Assembly (NCBI GenBank): GCA_013423325.1
Contig: BLJB01000046.1
Coordinates: forward strand, 1,188 to 49,357
Direction of reading: 5' to 3'
From: Usnea hakonensis
Taxonomy: Eukaryota > Ascomycota > Lecanoromycetes > Lecanorales > Parmeliaceae
DNA length: 48,170 bases
Shown: in pieces, positions 19,130 through 30,126 of the stretch
Numbering within the stretch: the first letter of the stretch is position 1
How the letters are laid out: each line of letters begins with the position of its first letter
Made by a program: the position numbers and the translations under genes
Notes under the pieces: model-generated
Databases searched by the model: none
Seen by the model: only the letters and a program-made list of their open reading frames with translations
Told to the model about the DNA's origin: nothing

Positions 19130-20074
19130 TCAATGTCCAACTTTCCTGGCAATCTCAAGAGTAAACAAGACCCTCTCCGAAGTGTCCACCTCCACTTTTT
19201 CCGCTCTGATGTGGTTGCTCGTACTCATCTGGGTACCAAACTCAGTGCTCCAGTCCGCTACATCCCATTCGAGACCGCGCGTTGTGATGATTGATGGTCT
19301 TCCAATCGGTATGATGCCAACGTTCTCCGTGAAATGCTCTGGTCCCACTGGGGCATGGATGTTGTTCTTTCCCTTTTCCAAAAGAAATATGACGCTTTCG
19401 GTCGTGATGAGATACAAGTCACCAATCGTTGGCGTCGTATTTTGAGAGCTTGCGTAAAGGTGATGCAACTGAGAGAAGGCCTGATCGGCCCTGCCACCAA
19501 GGCTCCCAAAGATGGCTACGTCCATTTTTTTTCGAGGAGATTCGTCTTCGTCTTGTACACCAATTATTTGATCTTCGATATACTTCAAGCATTTCTGTAA
19601 ATCTGTCGAATACTGATCTGGATCTCTGACGATCTTCACGTTTTGGCTTCGATAGTGCTTTTCCACGTCGGGACGCAAGGAGTCCATATCTCCGACTATG
19701 GCGTATGGAAACTGAGATATGGCTTCAGACAGAGACGACAAAGGCATGGAATCACAAACACATATTGTTTCTTCTTTTCCAGTAAGATGCAAATCATGAA
19801 GCCTGTTTGCCCCGCCGTCAGCACACACAACATGTCGAGCTAATGATGTGCCGTCATATTAGCCTTGAAATCCTGATCCCCTTGCCTGAGGATGATTGAT
19901 ACCTTCGGCACAGATGTCTACTAGAATCTTGGTATTCTCTAACGGGTTATTGAGTAATATAACGTTGTATTGATTTAACAGATCGGATTTTGATGGTCTA
20001 TTGCCTGATCCACTGCTGCCGCCGTGGGTGAAGCGTGCTGCATACCACGATTTGGGATTTTGATGTTGAGCCAT
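19130..20074 (-). CDS. THI80: Thiamine pyrophosphokinase
   Basis: Transfers pyrophosphate from ATP to thiamine to make the cofactor TPP in the cytosol. Start 20074; one intron at 19902-19840 (GTATCA donor, GGCTAAT branch, ATTAG acceptor) gives 293 residues. Catalytic-domain motifs in order: VCADGGANRL (about 62-71), GDMDSLRPDV (about 107), DQYSTDLQKCL (about 131-141) and SLGGRADQAFSQLHHL. The C-terminal thiamine-binding segment includes GLEWDV and TSNH. The intron restores RHVVCADGG across the junction. No TPP riboswitch core (CTGAGA-type) is visible in the leader or intron. Divergent from the MYND gene. Confidence 0.93.
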
Positions 20075-20637
20075 GTCTGACCTACCTGCTAAGAGTTTTA
20101 GTTACATATCGCAAGTATTACATGACTACGAGTACAGGACGACCTCAGTCAGCCGTCTGATCTGATAAGATAAGACATGACGGCCCGGTAGGCCTTCCGA
20201 AGAGTCGTAGCCATCCCCTGCAGAGGCCTAAATTGATACAAAGATCATTACCATTACCGTAATCCATGATCGTGTTACAAATGTTGCTTAGGATACAATA
20301 ATAATTATGGTGGCGCGCAGGGGACACGAACATTACCCCCTGCAGATTATCTGTCTGACGTGCTGCCGTTGCATTATAAGTTACGTCCTCTGGAGGATTT
20401 GGTGGGGATATATACTTTAGGGTTAGGGCTTGCTTTCCACAGCGCGTGTCGGCCACCTATAAACTTACAACCAGTTCTAAATCAATTACGAACGGGATCT
20501 GAACATGTTCGACACTCGCCGGCTGTATCTGATGATAAAGTTTGGTAGCGCCGAAATGGCTGTAAACCTTCATCTACATGTGGAAATTTCCACAGACTCT
20601 GAGTCAAAAGAAATCGACACCATAACATTTAATAACG
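20075..20637. promoter_or_regulatory. Divergent promoter (THI80 / MYND protein)
   Basis: 563 bases between two start codons. It carries a two-unit telobox at 20417-20428, preceded by a TATATA-like stretch. No open frame of note. Confidence 0.4.
20417..20428 (+). promoter_or_regulatory. Telobox (two TTAGGG units)
   Basis: TTAGGGTTAGGG followed by CTT. Internal teloboxes act as sites for telomere-repeat-binding Myb factors in fungal promoters. The same 15-base string recurs at the window end. Confidence 0.5.
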
Positions 20638-21623
20638 ATGGCCGAGGAAGCAACGAGCATTTGCAGCGTTTGCAACAAAAAAGCTGATGAGGGGAAGAAA
20701 CTCCTGCAATGTGCACGCTGCAAAGATCGCCTTTACTGCGGTATGTTTTCCCGACCACGAACAACTGCCCAGTTCTAATCCCCATAACAGGCAAAGACTG
20801 CCAGTCTGCAGACTGGAGCACCCACAAAAGCGCCTGCAAACGCCAGAACTACCTCTTGAAAGTCCACCTCTGTCCTGACGACATTAGCGACCCTCCAATC
20901 TTCCGCACGCTCTCCTGCCCTGCCGATGCAACGTTCGCAGATCTCCACCAAGCCCTGCAAATCGCATTCGGCTGGGCCTCAACCCACACCTACGACTTCA
21001 AGATCAAAGACCCCGTCGCCGAAGCAGCCCACGCCGCCGAAGAAGCGAACATGACGCAAGAACAATCGATGCAGAGACTCCTCCAGAGCCTCGCCACAAC
21101 AGGCGCTCCCGAAGGCGGCGTGCCTAATCTGCTTCGCATCGTTGAGGATGATCCGCACGGACCGCTTGGTATGATTGGCGGAAAAGGCATCGATTTTATG
21201 CACAACGGACAGCGACAGCACGTGCGAACGCCGGAGAAGAAAAGCTCCAAGATCAAGCTGAGGGATGTGCTTGACAAGCCTGAGTATAGGGACAAGCCTA
21301 TGGAGTATGAATACGATTTTGGGGATTGCTGGGAGCATGCTATCTTGCTTGAGGGACGTGGAGAGGGGACTGCCTTTTTCGCGTGTGTTCATGGCGAGGG
21401 GCATTATGTCGCGGAAGACGTGGGTAGTTGGAGGGGCTGGAACAAGTTGAAAATGGCGTATAGAGCGCAGAGACCGAATGCGGAGCAGAGGGAGAAGATG
21501 CGTTGGTTCGAGCAGATGGCGAGCAATCGTGATGCGCAGGGTTTGGGGAATGGTAGGGAGAGGGTTTGGGCAAAAGAGTCGATCAATAAGAGGATGGCAG
21601 TGTTAAAGGTCCAGGGGCTCTAG
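20638..21623 (+). CDS. MYND zinc finger fused to pRiA4b_ORF3-like domain
   Basis: Two exons with an intron at 20741-20790 (GTATGT donor, TTCTAAT branch, ACAG acceptor) encode 311 residues. Residues about 9-50 form a MYND finger: CSVC, then CARCKDRLYC, CQSADW and HKSAC, with the intron inside the finger. From about 60 the protein matches the plasmid pRiA4b ORF-3-like fold (DDISDPPIFRTLSCPADATF, LHQALQIAFGW, YEYDFGDCWEH). That domain is related to proteins associated with IS1096 elements; its biochemistry is not established. MYND fingers bind proline-rich peptides, so this may be an adaptor. The start at 20638 sits just before the finger, with no upstream in-frame alternative needed. Confidence 0.85.
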
Positions 21624-22825
21624 CTTTGCTTAGGGGAATCGCTGTTTGCTTGACGACTGGGAAATCGTGAACGTTTCCCTCAAAGATAAGCTTGATGTAT
21701 CGTATCCTGGCTTCGATATGGAAGTTCTGTGTGTAACCTCGAACTTCGCCATTACCGTAGTGAAATCGTCTCTCCATCAAAAGGCCCTGACTAAGATACC
21801 AATGACAGTAACTAGAACCAAACCTGTTCTAGGAAGGCTTGACTGCTGCTGGGTTATACTAATTTTCATAGCCACGGACTCATGGCCGCGGTTTCGATGG
21901 CCTTTCTGGAAAGAGTGCTGTGCAGACTTCTTGTCTGCTAGTTGGCTTCGATCGGTTAAGGCTCTACGTCGAGGATCTCCTGGCATGTTTCAGACGAGCA
22001 GGTCTAGAATCTGGAATCGGCATGGCAAGAGAGCCCCGGCTTCCATCGCATGTTTTCGTTCCAAGCCCATCGCAACATAGCTACACCAATATGGAGAAGA
22101 TTGATTCTTAGCTGCTCCCCACCAATCTACGTAGTAGCAAGGCCAGAGTCCCCGCGTGTATTCCCCAGAGGGCTACATGGCACAGATACGCAAAATGCAT
22201 AGTTCTCACACGTCGTCTCAGCCTAGGTAGATGTCTAGTTGTGGTTACATACCTACATTAGCAGGAATACTTTTGAAAATCGGTTCAAGTTATTCAAGTT
22301 TCAAGATTCTATTCTAGTTGAGTTAAAAGGCTGTTCTTTTTCTGTTGTCGATCTTGGTTTTCCGGCTTCTTCATTACCTGCTCCAGGGAAGCCTTTGAAA
22401 AGTAATCAATCCTCTCTGAACAGCCCATAGTACAAGTCAACACTCGGTGCGATTTACCTTGTTTGCAGACCCTGAGATTATCAGACCGCTTACTCTAAAG
22501 ACAATGGTAGGAATATGGTGATGCCCATTGCCGTTGAATGTTCTCTTTTGGACATCCCTGGCTGCCTTGATTGGGATGTGCAGGCCACAAGCTACTTTGA
22601 TTATGCACAGGAGAAGATATGCGTAAACCAAGGAGTCTACTATTGGTGCTGGTAAAGGCTGCGTTACCTTGATACGAAGGCTCATTTTTCCTAAATAGGC
22701 AAGGCATACTTTTGGAAGGCTTCATTTCATTGAGTACTGAATTAAAAGCAATTGTCCATGAATTCTACTCCTTTGGCACAAATTAAAGGTGCAACAACTT
22801 CCAACATCTTCGTATCCCAAACGAC
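21624..22825. other. Convergent intergenic region (MYND / MFS)
   Basis: 1.2 kb with no recognisable gene. A plus frame at 21646-22080 (144 codons) is Arg/Ser-rich without motifs. The minus frames at 22437-22725 overlap one another and lack support. Confidence 0.4.
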
Positions 22826-24683
22826 TTACTTCTCTTCCTGCTTGCTGTGGATTTGGCCAGCCACATACTTCTGCTTACTCGCATCGTTTTGCACCACGAA
22901 CCAGGCCAGGATCATACCTATGCCTCCAAAGGCAAAACTCGTGAAGAAAACAGTCCTGAAAGCAGCAGCGCTTGCTTGTGCGTACCCACCACGAGCAATC
23001 GTCAGGACAGCAGGACTCAGACCGGGCACGGTCGTCGCATCGAGGGACCCATTCCCTCCGAGTCCCGCAACCAAAGCCGGAAGCGAACTCTGAGGAAGGC
23101 CCGCACGCTCGGCGGCCGGGTACAGGTACTGGGGAACTGTTTTGTCCATACGATTGGCAAGGACTGCGGAATATACGGCGACTGCCACGACGGAGCCGAA
23201 GGCACGAATCGTACCGCTAAGGCCACCACCTTGGCCGATCTCCTTTTGGTCCCGAAGTGGGAAGGTGGACGTGCAGATTGACATGCCCTCCATCATACCA
23301 ATGAATGTACATCCTACCGTCATCAGACCCGTGGTGAGCTCCATGTTTATTGGGTCTGCAGCAGCGGCACACAAGAATGGGGCGGCAATCGAGATGGTTG
23401 CAATGAGGCCAGGTCGTGGTCCAATGAAGGTACACAATATAGTACCGAAGATTTGGCCAAGGACGAAACACATGGGGACCAATCCGGAAAGGGTGCTGAA
23501 GCGGGAGTAGGACAGACCATCACCTTGGTATCTGTAGATGTCGGCGACGGCTTGTGGCCACACAACGGAAAAGCCGTAATAGATCCCACTGCCAATCGCC
23601 GTAAGCCAGGCAACAGCCATGTACCGCATGTTCGTGAACAAATGAATCGGAAGATATGGCTCCTTTCCCTTTCTTGAGACCCAAACTTCATACAATGGCG
23701 TAATCAAAAAGACAGAGACACTGCCCAGGACGATTGTAATGACGACGGCCGGGGACTTCCAAGCGTACAGCTGTCCGCCCCACTGCAGACCCAGTATAAC
23801 CAATGTGAGGCCCCCGGAGAACAGGAATAAGCCTATCCAGTCAAAGTTCTTGAGCAAGTCCTTCGCCAGCTTCTTCCTATGAAGCATTTTGAACGTAGGC
23901 GGATGGTAGAAAAAATACCAACAAAGAACACTGACGGCGTTTAGAGCAATCATGAAGTAAAAGCTACCTCGCCATCGGACGCTGGTCACTTGGAAGGCAA
24001 AAGCGACCTTGGGAGCCATGGGATTGGTCGGCAAGGAAATGAAATAGCAGAAAGAATTGGCAATGTAGCGCCACCTCATTGGCACGAGCTCTGAGATGGT
24101 CCAGAAGAAGGAGATCTGGAAAGCGGACGCTAAGCCAATGAAGACTTCTGCGCCGACGATGGCATTGACAGATTTCGCTGTCGCGCCAATGATACTACCT
24201 ATGAGAGCGATGAACGATCCGGTGATGAAGAACCTTTTTGGCAAGAAAATAAGAGACGTCAGCAAATCGATCTCCTTTTCATATTCAGCAGTAGCGGGAG
24301 GATTTAATTCACCATCGTCTTCCAAAGATATCCGACAAGCGACCAACAAGGAGGAAGAAAACGGATTCCAGTAACAGATACACCAAAAGGCACCACAACA
24401 CGTTTGGAGATGGGCCCAGCTCGTCGTTGATATCATTTAATACGGGAGCAATAAGAGCAAAGCCACCTGTACCCCCGGCGAAAGCGAGGCCTATGGCCAT
24501 CATGCTGCCAATGAAGCGCCATGACTTCCAATAACCATGTTCCATCTGGTCAGCGTCACGCCCGTGGGCTTCCACCATTCTGTCGTCATCTGTGACGATG
24601 CTTGTATCGGTAGTCAAAGTTTCGAGGCAGTATGATTGCTCTTTATCAAAGCCCTCGGGCTTGGTGTCGTTTGCGATAGCCAT
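22826..24683 (-). CDS. MFS transporter, TRI12/siderophore-drug type
   Basis: Membrane proton-coupled exporter or permease. Start 24683; an intron at 24312-24234 (79 bases, TGCTGACG branch) joins LSDIFGRRW to FFITGSF, restoring the MFS loop 2-3 motif GRLSDIFGRRW, for 592 residues. About 14 hydrophobic segments follow a 55-residue acidic cytosolic N-terminus. Loop signatures such as ISELVPMRWRY, TNPMAPK and SVRWRGSFYFM are those of fungal TRI12-like proteins, which include trichothecene efflux pumps and siderophore-iron transporters. The substrate cannot be told. Unusual palindromic sequence lies about 200 bases upstream. Confidence 0.9.
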
Positions 24684-25908
24684 GAAGTAGTGATAAGAAT
24701 CAGGAACGGGGTTGTTTTCTACTTTGCTTCTTGTTACGCGCTTTCTTTTATATTCGTTTCTTGAGGTGACATGAGAGGCATGCTATAATATATGTCGAGA
24801 GAAAGCCCAAACGTCCTGGTAGAGAGGAGGTCCATTCTCCTATCTATTTCATGTCGCTCACTTGTCTAGCGCCTTCCACATTTATATGCATGCATATATC
24901 TGCATGCATATGCATCCAAGCATATTTCATGATCATTCCTCCATGTAGCTAGTCATACTGTGTTTCCCATTGGCTATGAAATAGCTGATAGCCCCGCAGG
25001 TAGATAGACTGTACAATTCCTATCACCACTGCTGTGCGCTGCTGAGATCTTACTCCTCAGATCTCCGTCTCAGTTTGATCATCTCAACTCCAAGTTCCAT
25101 AGATGCCAATTGAGATCCAGACTGGGCGTGGGTGACCTTGGATTTCCAAGGAACTTCTTTCTCCGCCAACAAATAGAATCTGCACACTTTGATAATGCAA
25201 TAGATGTGCGGAGACTACGACCTATAGCTGTAGAACGTGGTGTGAAGAATCCCTTCATTGCCTTTGCGCAGTTCTAGCAGACTGCAGCGCAAACGTGGCA
25301 CGATCGGGAAGTGGTCTGACTGATGATCCATTTCCTATACAAGTCAAAGTAGCGAGCAACAGATCGAATGTGGGGTTCACCGGTCGGAAGTCCGGAAGTC
25401 GGTGAGGGATACTATTCCCTTTTGGATTTGCGGCTGCCTTAAATCTCATGATAAGGGAGCGAAAAGCATCCGCAGCTCCAACGGAGACTCCGTTCTAGAA
25501 CCTGTCTGCTATTCTTATTTCGTCAAGGAAGCTTCCGGTTGAAGGGGAAAGGGGATACGTAATCAGTCTGTGACTTTGCATACTCACGATAGATGGTGTA
25601 TTGTATCGTCTGTATACAAGGTACGTACAGTAGGTACCTACCCTACAAGACATATGGCTGAGCGTATTAATAGATCCCATTGCTAAAGCCAAACGGCGAT
25701 TGTAGACCGGAAATCTCTTCAGCTTTCACTATTGACGAACGCCGATCCCGTAATGTATTGTTAGCGGAAAAGCTTGATGCCTTGGCTGCCCGTTCATGGA
25801 GTCGATGTTATCGAATTCACTAAGGCGAGCTGGTAGTTGGACTGAAGACTGTCGTTCCGTACGTACTATATGCTCACGTCCTCGTGTTCTATGTCGCGTA
25901 TGGTTATC
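24684..25908. other. Intergenic: MFS promoter and potassium-channel 3' flank
   Basis: Holds the palindromic TGCATGCATA elements at 24883-24915 and, further away, no gene. Short frames at 25255-25449 and 25495-25692 lack motifs. Confidence 0.4.
24883..24915. promoter_or_regulatory. Double palindrome of alternating purine-pyrimidine
   Basis: TATATGCATGCATATA (24883-24898) is a perfect 16-base palindrome, followed 5 bases later by ATGCATATGCAT (24904-24915), a perfect 12-base palindrome. Both are alternating purine-pyrimidine, about 200 bases upstream of the MFS start. A dimer-binding operator or Z-DNA-prone element is possible. Confidence 0.45.
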
Positions 25909-28132
25909 TCATTCGCCAGCGTTATTCTCCACCATCTCGAGTGGCGAAGCTGACGGGGGTGCCGCTTTCATCCTGGGCACTCCTGCCTTCTTCTCTCCAT
26001 CCCGTTCATCTTCCATTTCTCGCCTCTCGAGCTCTACCGTCTTTTCGTACAGTTCAGTCTCAAGAGCTGACAGGAGTCTCTCTAGCAGCCAGTGAGGCTC
26101 TGAGGTGCTGCTCATTAGTGGTGATCTCGGTCCAAGCCAGCTCCACGGCACAATTTCAACATCTCCATCCTTGCCGCCATGAAATCCACCCTGTCCAATT
26201 TCAGTGCGAGGGCCATGACGTTCCTGTTCATGCTTGATGGCATGTAGCGGACGGTGATTCTTTGGATTGTTCTCGTCCTCCCCCAAAATCTTCAGGAACC
26301 AGCTCCATTCATCGTACTTGTAACGTCGTGGAGGTGATGCATCTAGATGCGTCACGACGTCCTTAACTGCCTTAAAAAGAAGATATCCTCGATAGCGTCG
26401 TGCCTTGTCGCGATGCTTGCGAATTTCTGCCGGATTCCCTTCGGCCCCTGGTGCGTGATGAAAATCCATGGCCATGGAGTGTGCGGCATCCGCGTGCGCC
26501 TTGTCGTCACCGAAATGGGGATGATCCACCTTGACTCCAGGACCGTGCTCTTCATCCATGAAGCCTGGTGGCTTGGTGTCATTGTGCTTGCTGCCGATGC
26601 CCTTTTTTGACTTGATCGCGCCCCGTTGCAAAGTCGTACCAGCCAGCCACGGTGCCTCTGCAATCTTGAGTGCAGTCGAATTGATTGCCTCGGCCAAGTT
26701 ATCTCCAATAGCTCCAATAAGGACCGTCAAGGTGGGAAGTGCAAGGAGAGCCCAAAAGACAAAGGCTGTCTTTGCTGCCTGTGTGGTTGGCTCGAAGTCG
26801 CCGTAGCCAACAGTCAAGAAGGAGATGTAAGTGAACCAAATTGCATCGAAGAACGACCAGCCACCATAGACTTCCTCGGCTTTCCAGAACACGACGCTTC
26901 CAACAATCCAAAGCCCTAACCATGCTCCACCCGAGACACCAAGGGCAAGCAATTGGTTTACCCTTCGAGCCCTGTATTGCACTTTTCGCATTGTGTCAAA
27001 TTCATGCTGTCTCTTTTTTAATTGCGTTGCTGCACTATTGCCAACATCATGTTTGCGGAAGAGACCAACGCGGATTGTGCCGTTCTCGTGATCCAAACTT
27101 TGCAATGCTCGCTGGCGGGCCTTTTCCAGCATCCTTCTCGAAACTTTCGTGCTTCCACCCTGCAATACTAGCGTTCTGATTGATCCGATGATGAAACCGA
27201 CGAAAAGAATGCCACCAATGATCATAGGAAAGGCAAGGCTACGGCCAAGGTGCGTTTTGGGGGCATAGTCACCAAAGCCTATAATACGTCCATTAGGTGG
27301 GTCGGTAAGGAAAGAGGAGCAGTTATACCGATAGTGAATACCGAGACAATCTCGAAATACACTGTGAGATGCCTCATCAGCGCCGTGACCAAACCACGGG
27401 TATTTCACGCCACGAACCTGCGTCAAGATAAGTCCAGCCTTCAATATAGTTGTAAACTTCTGCAGCTGCCAATATATAGCCCAAGAAGAACATTGTCTGC
27501 AGCATGAGCGTCCGCTGCGCCGTCGTGAGCTTAAATTTTGTTGCATAGCGGCCTTTGTACACGCCATAGGCGGTTATGGCAAGCATGGTGCCAATGACTC
27601 CGTAAATAGCAGCTGCTAGGATGGCGTAGTAGTAAGCCTGCGACCAAGTACGGGCTTGGCCAGAAGGTAATGAAAGTTGACTTGGTGCGGCGGCGACCAG
27701 CCCGAGGAGAAGAGCTGAGCTGAGCCACCAGCCGATTATGACGAAGACAGCCGCAAAACGATATGGAACCTTCTCTGCCATCTGCATGAGCATGAGCAGA
27801 TTTGTGACGACGGCGATGCCGAGTGCAAGAGCATTGACTATGGTCAACCATGATGGATTTGAAACTTCCAGCCCTTGCTGCTCTGTGCTATTATTTGGAT
27901 CTGCCACGATCCTCCACGATTGAGCCAAAGCGCATATGTTAAAGGCCGTGGCGACGGGGCCAAAGGTACCAGCTAGGAGGGGAAAAAGCGTGGTGATGAA
28001 CCACCAGCGGGCCGGGGCAAGGAAGTCATCCTCAGCGTCTCTCTCATCTTTTGTAGCATACTCGCGAGGATCTCTGTGCTTCTTGTACGAGATCTCTTCT
28101 GCAGATTCGGCTTCAACTTCCTCGATGGGCAT
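25909..28132 (-). CDS. TOK1: Two-pore outward-rectifier potassium channel (TOK1-like)
   Basis: Plasma-membrane potassium channel of the fungal TOK class: eight membrane segments, two pore loops. Introns at 27417-27362 (56 bases) and 27328-27279 (50 bases) isolate a 33-base exon (27361-27329) that encodes VYFEIVSVFTI plus part of Gly. Joining restores the first filter TIGFGDYAP (about residues 248-256). The second filter is TVGYGDFEP. With the start at 28132 (MPIEEVEAES) the protein has 705 residues. An upstream in-frame ATG at 28222 would add 30 residues, but they look non-conserved. Segments 1-4 lie in exon 1, 5-P1-6 across the micro-exon, and 7-P2-8 in exon 3. The long hydrophilic C-terminus (about 240 residues, His/Asp/Lys-rich then a coiled-coil-like Glu/Arg run) is cytosolic. 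Divergent from MIA40. Confidence 0.92.
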
Positions 28133-28586
28133 GATATTGGCGTCGAGGCGAGGGACGAGCTTGTATACATTCGAATGATAGGATATGGCATGCGTGAAGA
28201 ACACGTCTCGACCCCGACACATTCCCTTTTTTCCGACCTTCGACCATTCTTGCCCTCTTTAATGCGGGCTGTGAACCCAGATGATGGATCCGAGCTGGAC
28301 TCCCAGTAAGTGGATCTTGAAATACAAGAGACATTAAAGAACTACTAAATAGTAAAATCTACAATGTACTCTGAAGTCTCTTTTATTGCTTAAAGATTTA
28401 CTCGCGAAAGCATACTCTAAGGTAAGGTCAGGAAGACATTGGCTTAGCGTCTTGGCAACATCTCGTCCTTCGTCATGGAGCGGACGGAAATTTCCGCTGA
28501 CAAAATCCTTGACGCAAAAAAGTCACTGTGTCACTCAAGCTCCTTAATCGTCAGATTTCTCGATTTCCATCTTCTCATAATTCACA
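28133..28586. promoter_or_regulatory. Divergent promoter (potassium channel / MIA40)
   Basis: About 450 bases between the chosen start codons, shared by two genes reading away from each other. It includes the alternative channel start at 28222. No strong motif seen. Confidence 0.35.
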
Positions 28587-29620
28587 ATGATAAGACAAGC
28601 CCCAAGCTGTCTCTTCCGTGCTCGTATATCATCATTGCGCTCCATCCAAACCCGCCGTTTCCTCTCCACCGCGCCACCAGCGCAACAGTCACGGAGCTGG
28701 AAGAATTACGGGGCGAGACTGGGCCTCGCAGCTGCAGTAATATACTACTACAATACAAGCACCTTATTCGCCGAGGAACCTCCATGTCCGCCCCTCCAAG
28801 CACTTTCCTCTCTATTCTCCAAAATTGACATGATCTTCAGTCGCAATCCCTCCCCCCAATAGCCCTTCAGACGAAACCCCTATCCCGACCCTGGAATCCG
28901 TAAAGTCTCATCGCCAAAAGGAATCTCCGATAGCCGCGCCTCCGCAAGAGTTGACAGAACCAGAAACGCTTGAAGAAAGAGAGCAACAGGCCTCGCAAGA
29001 GGGTGCATTCAATGAAGAGACGGGCGAGATAAATTGGGAGTGCCCATGCCTAGGGGGTATGGCACATGGCCCATGCGGGGAGCAATTCAGAGGGGCGTTT
29101 AGTTGTTTTGTGTTTTCAAAAGCGGATCCGAAGGGGATGGATTGTATCGACAATTTCAAGTAAGTCTTCACCATCAGTCGAGTCGCCAGGAAATTCGAAA
29201 AGGACGTTGTGGGAGGGAAAAGAAAATTTCACGGGGTAGGAATACACGACTAATCCATTACAACCAAACAGGACGATGCAAGATTGTTTCCGCGAACACC
29301 CCGACATCTACGGCTCCGAACTCGACGAAGATGACGACGCGCCACCGGACGATCAAGACGCACTCTCCCCCCCTGACCCCATCAACACCACAATACCAGC
29401 ATCTGCCACATCCGCGATCCCTGAATCGCAGCCCCCACCACCGCCACCATCATCGATCGCAAACCCTTCGACCTCGGGGCCCACTACTAGTAGCGATACA
29501 GACCGTGCACAAGCGGCGAAAAAGCAAGTTGAGAGGGATCACGGCGAGGCCATGAGTGAGAGCGAAGAATTGGTGCCAAAGGCGGCACATGATGCTACGG
29601 CTGCTAATGCTGCGAAGTGA
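28587..29620 (+). CDS. MIA40: Mitochondrial intermembrane-space import receptor Mia40
   Basis: Oxidoreductase that traps and oxidises Cys-motif proteins entering the intermembrane space, re-oxidised by Erv1. Three exons: introns at 28786-28840 (55 bases; weak GTCCGC donor, TTGACAT branch) and 29160-29271 (112 bases; GTAAGT donor) give 288 residues. Residues 1-30 are an Arg/Ser-rich matrix presequence, followed by one membrane segment (about 45-58, LGLAAAVIYYY), as in fungal Mia40. The CPC redox pair is at about 134-136. The twin CX9C pairs are about 145/155 and 168/178 (AHGPCGEQFRG, FSCFVF, MDCIDNF, MQDCFREHPD). The acidic, Pro-rich tail is typical. Both joins restore conserved sequence. The first join is supported mainly by frame. 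Confidence 0.93.
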
Positions 29621-30126
29621 AAGGCTTTTGGGAAGGAGAGTGGGTGTATTATACTGCATGGCAGCGCATTGAGCGGCATTTACACGGGCAGGGAGAAAAG
29701 ATTCAAAGGCGAAGACTTCGTAAATGTGATAATTATGCGTGGTGCAAGAAAACTGCGAGGTCACATGCATTAGCCTAGCATAAGAGGCGTTTCGTGGGTA
29801 ATTCTGTATATATATCGGCATTGGTACTCTCCTCTCCTCTCTCCCGGCATCTAAGATTTACGAGCAGAAAAGACATGTACAACCAATCACGCACATTTGC
29901 ATAAACGCCGAGTTCCACGAGGACATTGATAAGACAGTATTTGATAAAACTACAGAGTGTATCATCTCACTAAAGGCAGCACAATTGCGCAATCCCAAGC
30001 TGCCTCGCGCTCTTGACCAAAGACATCGAAAGGAGTCGAGTCGAATTATCTCAAAGCACACGCAAAGGCCCGGCCTAATCTCTGGGCTTCACAGAACGTC
30101 CCGCCTTCCGCCTTCCTAACGCCAGT
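29621..30126. other. Convergent intergenic region (MIA40 / OM14-like)
   Basis: 506 bases of 3' flank from two mitochondrial-protein genes. Minus frames here overlap the MIA40 3' end and show no motifs. Confidence 0.4.

Noticed and set aside
19840..20637. Possible TPP riboswitch at THI80
   Set aside because: The conserved CUGAGA core and helix arrangement were not seen in the intron or leader.
21646..22080. 144-codon plus frame after the MYND gene
   Set aside because: Arg/Ser-rich without motifs; begins in the 3' flank; no splice link to other frames.
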